Of a stretch of DNA of 24,778 nucleotides, positions 1 to 9,400 are shown piece by piece (the first letter of the stretch is position 1; each line of letters begins with the position of its first letter). The notes beneath the pieces were generated by a model. That model saw only the letters and a list, made by a program, of their open reading frames with translations, made no database searches and had not been told where the DNA came from. The stretch comes from Elysia marginata (Eukaryota; Mollusca; Gastropoda; Plakobranchidae), in contig BMAT01001859.1 in the NCBI GenBank assembly GCA_019649035.1, positions 32,187 to 56,964 of the forward strand. Direction: 5' to 3'. A program made the position numbers and the translations under genes.

Positions 1-54
1 TTCGGGCCTTTTGTTTTCTTAACTAAAGATACAATCACTATCTATCTATCTTTC

Positions 55-99
55 TATCTATGTTTGTTTGCACGTAGAATCTACAAACAAACATAGATA
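55..99. repeat. Perfect 16-bp inverted repeat (hairpin)
   Basis: TATCTATGTTTGTTTG (55-70) is the exact reverse complement of 84-99, with a short GTAG/CTAC pair inside the 13-nt spacer. It adjoins CTAT microsatellite sequence. Confidence 0.9.
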
Positions 100-106
100 C
101 ATTGTT

Positions 107-185
107 TTTTTTTTCAATAATGGAGCTTGTATAGTTGTATATAAATCCTACATACAAACATACAAGCTCCATTATTGAAAAAAAA
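107..185. repeat. Perfect 26-bp inverted repeat (hairpin)
   Basis: Positions 107-132 (T run, then CAATAATGGAGCTTGTAT) pair exactly with 160-185 across a 27-nt loop. No terminator meaning is likely in an animal genome; a small fold-back element or a nested inversion is more plausible. Confidence 0.92.
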
Positions 186-497
186 TGTTGAGCACTCTCT
201 TCTATCGTACAAAAACTAGATTCTGACGAAAGTTTCTATCTATCTATCTATCTTGCGACCGCAGTCGAAATCTTTGCTATGACCATATTTTTCCATCCCT
301 CTCTCTTTCCTCGATTTGACAAGCTTGATATTCCTGTGGTATTCCTTAATGACCTGTTAGAGTTGCTAAATGTATGACTAGTCAGGTAAAACCTTGTATG
401 TAACTTGGCCTTTTGAGGTGTTTATTTCATAAAAACGAATATTCACGGTTTATAACACTGCAATTAGAGTTTTCTGAATTGCTGGGAAATTTTCAAT

Positions 498-907
498 AAA
501 TAGTGGTGACAGCCACTGCACAATCAAATGATTGAAAGATTTTAAAGGCATGGAATTAGCAGTGGAGAGAAGTAAGCTTTTAAGTTAAAATGCCCGAAAT
601 GTCTGCCTTTGGTATGATCCTTACCTTCGACTTACAGATGCTTCGGCATCCACCGCCTTGCCACTTAGAGAAACATAGCTTAAACCACGTCACCAATACG
701 CTCCTTAAAACAAGGAGTTTCATGGCGAAGGTCCTTGCTTACACTATCCTAAGTGACTCGCTTACTTGGCCGGGAAGATCCACATCGCACCAAAGGCAAA
801 CATTTAAACCTGGAAGCACACTAACACTAAGTCTTAGCCACAAACAACAAACACAGAGAACATACGATAAAACTGCGAATTTTATACCTTTAAAATCTTT
901 CAATCAT
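498..907. mobile_element. Inverted-repeat MITE-like element, copy 1
   Basis: The left arm from 528 (ATGATTGAAAGATTTTAAAG) and the right arm ending at 907 (CTTTAAAATCTTTCAATCAT) are inverted, with imperfect pairing for about 37 bp. The left end from about 498 (ATAGTG, then ACTGC-CA-TCAA) matches the element in intron 3. The interior (565-870) is not palindromic and differs from copy 2. The open frame at 590-991 lies largely inside it and shows no known domain. Confidence 0.65.
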
Positions 908-1289
908 TGGAAAATTTTTAAAGAGGCGATATGGCACAACCAACTAGCAATATTGTCAAGAGAGGATGAGGGCGGATCAACAGTCCAATAGGATTCTTAA
1001 AATCGTCCAAAGCAACATTCCGTCGCCCTTTTAACGAAAGGGCGTATACACAATTTTGTCATTTTTCAGAAGAGGGCATGACGTGATATAAGCGGCGATA
1101 AGATTATAATCTTTAAAATGATTTTGATGTGGGTTCTACAGCTTAGCATCTCTAAACCAAGTCTATCTTGCTCGTTCTGGGTAATAAAGTGCGCCTGATG
1201 ATGCGCGTTCATTCTTTAAGGTTTGCGATCCATTACTAAAGAGCGTTTAAAGATCGTTTTTATTGTAGCGCCTAATCCACTAATCAAAT

Positions 1290-1564
1290 TATGCTCCAAG
1301 CGCTTTACATGGGTTCCGCGGCAAGTCAATACTAGCCAAAGTACCTTCTGAACTCACAGAGGAGCAGCTTTTAAGCGCATAGATCAAGCACACCGACAAG
1401 ATCTTTCACCTACAGTCGGGTATTCTTTTAACGTATGAGCGAGGCGAAGAAAATTTGTATAAATAGCCTTTCTCGAGGACTAAACGTCGACCTGCCGAAA
1501 GCAGGATTCGAACCCCAGACCTCTCGGTCCGAGAGCAGAGCGTCTACCACTAGACAACGACGCC
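1290..1564 (-). mobile_element. tRNA-derived SINE (family 3), minus strand
   Basis: Read on the minus strand from 1564 it begins GGCGTCGTTGTCTAGTGGTA with an A-box-like segment (1541-1552) and a B box GGTTCGAATCC (1504-1514). The acceptor stem does not close, so it is not a working tRNA. The body (through GGCTATTTATAC, then CTGCTCCTCTGTG and AGAAGGTAC) matches the copy at 23235-23495. The 3' end is approximate. Confidence 0.8.
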
Positions 1565-1583
1565 ACACAATAACATATCAATG

Positions 1584-1635
<52 letters not shown>

Positions 1636-1810
1636 ATCTTTCGTACTCTTTGTTTCTCTGTCCTCCCCCCCCTCTTTCTCTCCCTCTGTCTCTCTGTCCT
1701 TTTCTCTCTCTCCCTGTCTTTCAGTCCTTTACTGTGTGTGTGTGTCTCTCTCTCCCTCTTTCAATTTCTCTACCTCTCTGTATCTCTTTGCCTCTCTTTA
1801 TTTCGAGAGG
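1584..1810. repeat. (CT)n microsatellite
   Basis: A pure CT run from 1584 to about 1621, continuing as an interrupted pyrimidine tract with a short TG run. Leu/Ser-rich open frames across it are artefacts. Confidence 0.95.
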
Positions 1811-1819
1811 CAATTTCTG

Positions 1820-3500
1820 AAGTTTACTCTGGCTTAACCAGAATTTACTATTTTATTCTGACCCAACTATATCTTACATTGTTTTTGTTATGGTTCCACA
1901 GAGTGTTAAAATTTTCTGCTTTAGCTCTTAAAACATTAAAAAAAATTTTTTGGACCTTTGTTACAAGTCTTCTTTTTCTTTTCAAAGATTATGGCCCTTT
2001 GTTTAATCATATGATCAAAATAGAATAATTATCACTATCATTCAGAAATCGGGCCAAAAGTCCAATTAGAGCGATAATTTAAAAAATAATGAAATGACCT
2101 GAGAAAAAAAGAAAAACAATAGTAAAAAAAACCCTGATAATCTTTTTTAGCAAAAAGTATCAGATTTCTTTTGTGTGATTTGTGCGTCACAGTGTTCTGT
2201 CCGTATCTTCGCTGTAAAATGTATTTTTTAATATAGCAGTTTTTTGTTTCCATTTTTATAGTTTGGTATAACTAGCTTTCTTGTCCGTATTGCGTGATTG
2301 ATAACGTCGATATGACCCATTCTATGCTGGTCTTTTTGAAATAGCCATGACATGACTGTTCTTTTGTCGAACGTCAAGTGGGTTTAAATAATTATTGCAG
2401 ACAAGTGCGGCTGCGTACAAATTTTAAATGAGCAAAGAGGAATCCTTGTTTTGAACAGAGCTTAATACGTAACTCAATGTAAGCAGCGATGTAGACGTTG
2501 ATATAACTGGAAGAAGAGCAAGAAGAAACAGAGAACAGATTGTTTAGATAACATGATTATAATCTATTAATTTTAGTATTTTAGTGATAATAAGAAACTT
2601 AAGTTAACAACCAAAGTTTTGCAGTTGATGGAATAGATTGAAAGCAAACTTGGTCATAGATAAACTTGAAAAAATAATGAAGATGGTTTACTGATAATCA
2701 CGTTTTCCAACAAGGGTCAAATTTTTGTTTTATTCATACATAAATAAGTAAACTGCAAGAGACCTTTAATAGATTGCAGGTGTAAGATTATTAGTTACTC
2801 CATCTGTAATCTAAAACGTAATTTGCAAGAATTATAAGCTTTATAAAAGACATAGATATAGGCTCTTGTAAAACTAATGGAAGCAGAATAAAAAGGAGCA
2901 GAATTATGAATAAGACCGAAGATTTGGGATTGGACATAATGTGCGCGGAAGGCTTTATTTTGAACCTGTTTTTGATAGTTTTTATCCTTTTTTTAATGGA
3001 TGTTTCATTAGTTGCCTAAGAGATAGAGAAACGCGATATTTAAAAAGTTATTTTCTGTGGTTGTATGTGAACTGGTGGACGAGAGATTCGATAATATGAA
3101 CCAATCCGTCTTTCCACACTGTATCATACACTCCAGAATTGGTTATTCCCCAATGTGAATATGACGTTACGACTGTCTTAGAGAGCAAAATGTAAACTTG
3201 TTTGCTCACAACGTCGCTTCATCGAAATTACTCTAGATCTGAAAAGATAATATAAGGAAGACCCTAGTCTTTGAAAAAAGAACTGGCTAACACATAATAA
3301 GGTCATTCACTCATAACTTTCGCGCAGACATGAAATGCAATGTGAATTAGCCAAATGCACGCTCTTTAGACTGCTTTTGGGCTAAAAGGTTTTATTTTTA
3401 CGAGATATCTTTTTTTTTGTGCGAAGCTGATACATATCATTCTTTCTATCCATTATGCCAACTCGTGCTAGGTATAGGCTACTACTCAAATCACTACTAG
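1820..3500. other. AT-rich intergenic stretch, nothing recognised
   Basis: No open frame with domain-like sequence, no clear inverted or tandem repeat, and no tRNA-like promoter boxes were seen on either strand. Confidence 0.5.
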
Positions 3501-3519
3501 ATCCAGAAGGAAGTTTGAT

Positions 3520-3590
3520 TAGGCCAGGTCTCCAATCCTGAAACTCCCAGTCTCTAGGCAGTTGCTCTAACCACTTGGCTAGACGTACTA
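3520..3590 (-). mobile_element. Degraded tRNA-like SINE head
   Basis: The minus strand reads TAGCCAAGTGGTTAGAGCAA, a good A box, followed at tRNA spacing by a worn B box (GTTTCAGGATT). No clear body or tail remains. It could be a fragment of a tRNA pseudogene. Confidence 0.45.
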
Positions 3591-3599
3591 GGGCTTGAT

Positions 3600-4760
3600 C
3601 CCAAAGCTTAGACCTAAAGCGTGATCACATTTGCTGTGATTTGTTGAGGATTTGTGATTTGTAACAGCGCACAGAGAGGCAAGGCAAGAAATTTAAAATA
3701 GAAAGACTAATAAAACGAGCTGGGAAAATCGAGCTCTTGAATATTATAAGTTGCCAGAAAAATATACTGCCCATACGTAACCCATCCCATTGATTATTCT
3801 ATCACAATGATATAGACCCTCTGTAGAACCTGGAAACGTGTATTTATCAAATGTAAACAAGAACGGTATCGAAGACCTGCCTTGCCTAATGCTATAAATA
3901 TTTGAAGTTACCCTTTATATTGATGTGTTTGGCATTCCCATGCCAACTTACATTTATGCGAAAAGATGAGAGGGGAGATAGATGACATAATAAGAGCAAA
4001 ATGAACACTATGACTGTCAATAGGCCTAAAGGATGCAGGTCAAAGGCCAACACCTCTCTCAACATGATCGTCATTGTTGACCTCAACTGAACGGCAAACT
4101 CTGAGCCTCCAACAAACCTTTTTTAAAGCAGGATTGATAGACCCAAAACAAAACCCCGTGCTATATCAGACACCTGTTAAGTAAAAAAAAGGCAAGAATA
4201 TAGAAAAGTGGTGAAGCTATGTAGTCTAGTCTAGGAAGAAGTGTAGGGCCTAGACGGAAGTGGAACAAACCGAACACAAATTCATGGTGTATGTCTGTTA
4301 TGGCGTTTGTGTGTGTGCAGAGAAAGAAAAGAGATGACTTTATTGTATGAGAGAAAGAGAGATAGAGATAGGTGGGCGGGCAGATCAGGAGCTTAAGTCA
4401 ATGTGGAGAATGATTTTTGTGCCGCGTGCAGGATAGCTCTACCCCCCCCCCCCTGGCCTTCTCTTTATTGACGGTATTTTTTTAATATTTTCATTAGAGA
4501 GAATGAGGAAAAGAAATGGGGATGGTAAAAGAATTCTTGTCACAAATTGATCCCTGGCTATATTGTAAATAGTTCTCACTGCAGGCAAACCCAAGGTTTA
4601 ACTGAACCAAAAAATAAACCAGGAGTCTTAAAGCAAAGCAAAAGTTTTAATAAAAGTTATAGCGGGATATACAAGTTAGAAAAGAATTGGGTTGGTTGGA
4701 ATATTATTATTCCTCTTCTTTATTGTAACTTTGTTACTCTAATCAAGCGGGTGAGACATT
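3600..4760. other. Intergenic stretch, low-complexity runs only
   Basis: Contains a GA-rich patch near 4320-4375 and a C run near 4442-4452. No gene-like frame recognised. Confidence 0.5.
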
Positions 4761-4766
4761 ATTATA

Positions 4767-4930
4767 CAGTGGAATCTATTTAAAGTCAACACCTTTATGG
4801 GAAACTCTTCCTTAAAGTTAATTCTGTTTTGCAGTGCCCTTTTTGTATTTCTATAAAATTTTTTGTAATGGTTAAAGTCAACCCTTTTTTTTTCGGGTCC
4901 CGAGTTGTTAACTTTATCAGGATTCCACTA
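4767..4930. mobile_element. TA-flanked pogo/Tc1-mariner-like MITE
   Basis: Inverted ends CAGTGGAATCT (left) and GGATTCCACT (right), followed inward by TTAAAGTCAACA and GTTAACTTTA, lie between TA dinucleotides at 4765-4766 and 4931-4932. CAGTGGAA-type ends and TA target sites are typical of pogo-group elements. At 164 bp it has no transposase. Internal copies of TTAAAGTTAA and TTAAAGTCAACC are present. Confidence 0.8.
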
Positions 4931-5570
4931 TAAAACAATCAGCCCACAGAACGCTAATATTATTGGTAATAAAATCTTTAAAGGAAACTGAAAAGGAAGT
5001 TCTTGCTTAAAGGTTATTCTATCATTATAATTTTTGCGCTTCAAACCAAAAAAAAACTGAAAAAAATATAAATCTCGTGTGCTAAAATGTGGATAGAGAT
5101 ATCTTAAGCTATGGTGATAGACACCATACCAAAGATAAACTTATCTACCTGTCAACGCAATGAAAAGCTAATTCAGCACAAAAAAAATCTCAACAAACAT
5201 CCACATACCGATATAAGCAAGGTGAAAAAAGTACCAGTACTACAATAACTTAGATTTAACCATCAAAACTTGACCTCATATTCCACAAGACCTCCATCGA
5301 TGTTTTTACGTGTCGACATATCCGTTATCTATGTGAAAGAGTTCAAAACTGATTTATCAGTACTTACATAAAGTACTTCATATGTCGTGTTTTTCGTAAT
5401 GTTGAAAGTGCGCAATACATAACTATGTTATCTTAAAACCTTTATTTTTTGTTTTGTTATGTTTTTTTTTTGGGTTTGGTTTTAATTTTTGGGTAATCAA
5501 TAACTATGACACGAATATATAGACTTTATCACTAATCCTTTATCAATTTGGCCTCAAAAGTCAGGAGGTA
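4931..5570. other. Upstream flank of the FREP-like gene
   Basis: AT-rich with poly-T runs. No conserved control element could be picked out by eye apart from the TATA candidate that follows. Confidence 0.4.
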
Positions 5571-5576
5571 GATAGA

Positions 5577-5583
5577 TATATAA
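5577..5583 (+). promoter_or_regulatory. Possible TATA box (TATATAA)
   Basis: TATATAA lies 161 bases before the ATG. If used, transcription would begin near 5607-5615, giving a 5' UTR of about 130 nt in the same exon as the signal peptide. AT-rich DNA gives such matches by chance, so this is only a candidate. Confidence 0.35.
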
Positions 5584-5743
5584 CAACAGGTGCGCGGTCG
5601 AGAGGACAGCTTTGATTAGCTCATCTGGGCATTATTCATTGGGCCTGCAAGACAGTGTGTGTGTGTTAGAATTTGTCGCCTTACGAACGAGTTCTGAATA
5701 ATCAAAGACCCTAACTCTCTGCGGATCCTTACACTACAAGAGG

Positions 5744-5789
5744 ATGTATAAGATTCTAGCGGTGCTAGCCTTGCTGGCATCAGCTCAAG
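5744..5789 (+). CDS. Exon 1: signal peptide of the FREP-like gene
   Basis: The ATG at 5744 opens [15 protein letters not shown], a short basic n-region, a hydrophobic core of Leu/Ala/Val, and small residues fitting signal peptidase (cleavage after Ala14, or after Ala16 once exon 2 is joined). The reading frame ends in a strong donor, CAAG|GTAAGA, leaving one extra G (phase 1). No longer upstream frame competes. A 15-residue signal-peptide exon followed by a large intron is usual for secreted multi-domain proteins. No homology was needed to call it; the supports are its hydrophobic profile, the donor, and in-frame joining to exon 2. Confidence 0.8.
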
Positions 5790-6083
5790 GTAAGAATTAT
5801 CACATTTAAATTAGGCTTGAATTATTTTTTTTTTCAAAACTACATAATCCATGTTTGATTTTTAAAATCCGGAAAAAAAGAGTTTTTTTTTTCGTGGAGT
5901 TAAATTAATGATAGATAACAAAATGAAGTCACAAACGCCAGAAACGCCAGAAGTAGTGATGCGGCTTGAGCACTCAGTTGAAAGTTTGCAGTAAAAAAAA
6001 CCCAGGTAATTTCATGTATAGAATTTAGAGAAAATCAGATAAAATTACTACTACTACCACTATTATTACTACTACTGGTACTA

Positions 6084-6152
<69 letters not shown>

Positions 6153-6205
6153 TTACTACTATTACTTCTACTACTATCACTACTACTATTACTACAACTA
6201 CTACA

Positions 6206-6281
<76 letters not shown>

Positions 6282-6367
6282 AGCTAGTCAATTTTTTAAA
6301 GTAAGGTATATATTTTAGCTCTAAAAATATTGACAAAGTGCTACTACTACTAATAATAATGATAACG

Positions 6368-6433
<66 letters not shown>

Positions 6434-9400
6434 TTAATAAAAATGATAACGAAATTTTTTAGAGCGCCTTACCCACACAAAACAGCCCAAAGCTCTTCAT
6501 AAAAAATCAAATGTTCAGTTTTTAGTTCATCTTTAGCCAATGAAAAACAAACGACAATTATACTCAAAGAAGAATATTACTTTGATTAGTATTATTATAA
6601 TCACAAAAAGGTACAATTCTTTTTTTTTAAATGGGAAGTCTCTAAGTCTGGCTGTGCGGTCGTGTTCTTTCCTGACCTTTTGTTGGTTTAATGCCTAAGT
6701 GAACAATACTACAATTGTATTTGTTTTCCTTTATAATCTGTTAAAAAATAGAAAAAAGTATGTAAAAGAAAAAAAAGTGGTTTACTTTATTATAACTATG
6801 ACGAGAAAAAGATACGTTGTTTCAGGGTTACACACACATGCTGTTTACGTGATTTCAAATGGTCAAGTTTTTTGCAGTCTTTCTATTTTGTTTTACCAAT
6901 TCGAGGACTCAAATCACATTTTACTCCAATATTTTCAACGGAATTTTTTTCTCAATTTCTTTAACTTTAAGGAAAAAAATACAAGTGAAGATAATACTTT
7001 TAACTTGAACATATGTTCATTGCAAGGTTTGAGTATAGTATTTCTACTATTTAGATTTTCACTAGGGTTTGTTATTGGCTTTGTTATTAAGCACATAAAG
7101 CCCAAAACCCTAGAGGGGGAAAGTTATACAAGTTCTGTGTAATGAAACTACTATACTTGTTTAGAGCGGTTTCAACTCTTTAAAAAAACAGAAGTCACCA
7201 CATTCTAACTAAAAATTCGATTTCATAAGTTTCCGAATTGAATTGGAGGGGTTTTGGTTTCACAGTGTTATTTACAAAACAATCGTTGATAGAGCTTTCT
7301 TATTATCGCAATCTCCACTATGGTCTCTACAAAAATCTTTCATAGATTTTTCGTATTATCGCAATCTCAACTGTGATCTCTACCAACAATCTTTCATAGA
7401 TTTTCTTATTATCGCAATCTCTACTGTGTTCGTCACAAAAACAATCTTTCACAGATTTTTTTTTATTATCGCAATCTCTACTGCGTTCGTCACAAAAACA
7501 ATCTTTCATAGACTTTTCTTATTATCGCAATCTCTCCTATGTTTTCTACAAAAATCTTTCGTAGAATTTTCTTATTATCGCAATCTCAACTGTAATCTCT
7601 ACAAAAACAATCTTTCATAGATTTTTCTTATTATCGCAATCTCCACTATGATCTCTACAAAAATCTTTCACAGATTTATCTTATTATCGCAATCTCAACT
7701 ATGGTCTCTACAAAAATCTTTCATTGATTATTCTTATTATTGCAATCTCTACTGTGTTCGTCACAAAAAGAATCTTTCATAGATGTTTCTTATTATCGCA
7801 ATCTCTACTGTGTTCGTCGCAAAAAGAATCTTTCATAGATTTTTTTATTATCGCAATCTCTACTGTGTTCGTCACAAAAAGAATCCTTTATAGATTTTTT
7901 ATTATCGAAGGCTTGACCGTGTTCTCCACATAACAATCTTTCATAGACATTTCCTATTATCGCAATCTCCACTTTTTTTCCTCAAGCTTTGCAGAAGAGC
8001 TTCGAGCCTGCTCTTGGCGGCGACTACTGTGGGAAAATCATATGTACCCACCCCGGGGGAGGTTTCGAGAACGTAGCCCTCTTAGACGTCAGCGAAATCG
8101 GGGTAGAGTATTACAGCGAGGAAAAAGGCAGGGGCGTGGAATTGTATTACGTCTACAAAGATGGCGACGGCTGGGTTTCCGAGGTGAACAACCTAGAAAC
8201 GGAGGAACAGCAGTATCTCGGGGACTTCGAGTTTTCTCAAAACGATGACGAATTATCGGTGAGAGCGATGGTGAAGAACCCACTTTACTGTCGGAATCAC
8301 GCGAGGTATTCATGCTACATGGGCTACAGCGACGGCGGTAGTAATGTCTATGTCGACACAAGAAGCCTGGATGCTGACAAACCTGTGGTCGATGTGGGTC
8401 TCCCTCCGATCGGAGGCGGTGCAGGCAGTGTGGACGATGAGGAGCCCAGTGTCCAGATGGCGGTCATCAGCATTATGACTACGATGGCGGATGAGGTGGA
8501 AAAACTGCATCAAATCGTCGACGCCAGCGCGGATATTCTCACTAAAGAAATGGACTCCGTCAGAGATCAAATTCAGAACGATGGCGACGGATTCGTGGTC
8601 GAGCTGAACACTGGTCTTGGCGAGATCAACACCAACGTAGAACAATTGAAGGCAGAGATCGGAAATGAAGTCACAAGCGCTTACAACGCCATAAGCATTG
8701 ATGTGGGCTTGAGCACTCAGACACTCGAGGAAAAACTTCAAACTCTTGAGGCGGACCTGGCCACCGAGCTGGAAAACCAAAGACTGGGTCTCGACCAGAG
8801 AATCACTGACTTGAACGACAGCGTGTCTTCTCATCTCAAACAAAGCGAATCGATTATTGGAGAAGACATAGATGGGTTGAAGCAGTCTGTGCAGAATGGC
8901 CTCTCAGCATTGAGCCTAGATGTAGAATCTTCAGCCGCAACAACTTCTGTTCTTTTTACAACGGCCAGCAGCGACTTGCAACAGAAGCTTTCGGACACGG
9001 AAAGCGAAGCAAAACGGGCGTTGGAAAGCGTAGGAAGTTTGGCCGGGCTAGACATTGAGTTCTTAGAAAAGAGTTTCACCGACAAAATTGGGGATCTCCG
9101 AAAAGAGTTGAATTCTTCACTAAGCGCGACGAAAGAAAAACTGGACAAAAACTCTGAAACGTATACCAATGAGTTTGACCAGGAAACATCAACTTTGCAA
9201 GACAAAACTAGCACGGCCAGTGGTAATCTGAAGACGTCAGTGGATGATATATCAAAGCAGTTAGTAGCTGAGTTGAACACTAAAAAGACCAAAGTTACCG
9301 AACGTCTCCAAACTGTTGATGCAAGCATATCCACCCAGACCTTAGAGCTGAGTACACAAATCGCAAACCAAGAGAACGACCTACAGAAAGAGATGAACGC

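Larger units (their letters stand above)
5790..7986 (+). other. Intron 1 (2197 bp, repeat-rich)
   Basis: Bounded by GTAAGA and CTCAAG. It holds an ACT tract (6045-6282), an AAT tract (6350-6431) followed by a short motif shared with 23821-23890, and a long minisatellite (about 7266-7970) that reaches the acceptor. The 147-codon open frame at 6699-7142 is AT-driven and shows no recognisable domain. Confidence 0.8.

Noticed and set aside
590..991. 133-codon plus-strand open frame near the left end
   Set aside because: It lies largely inside an inverted-repeat element and shows no domain, signal peptide or splice partners.
1490..1564. Possible true tRNA gene on the minus strand
   Set aside because: A and B boxes are present, but the 5' and 3' acceptor strands do not pair and the sequence continues into a body shared with 23235-23495, so it is a SINE head.
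1581..2028. Leu/Ser-rich open frames over the CT tract
   Set aside because: They arise from the CT microsatellite in two frames and have no further support.
6025..6336. Poly-valine open frame on the minus strand
   Set aside because: It is a translation of the ACT microsatellite in intron 1; no flanking domain or gene context.
6699..7142. 147-codon plus-strand open frame in intron 1
   Set aside because: Rich in Phe, Asn, Lys and Ile as expected from AT-rich DNA, with no domain recognised; it lies inside an intron of the same-strand gene.
7243..7933. Open frames of 125 and 69 codons across the intron 1 minisatellite
   Set aside because: Repetition of one stop-free unit explains them; the frame changes between units and does not join the neighbouring exons.
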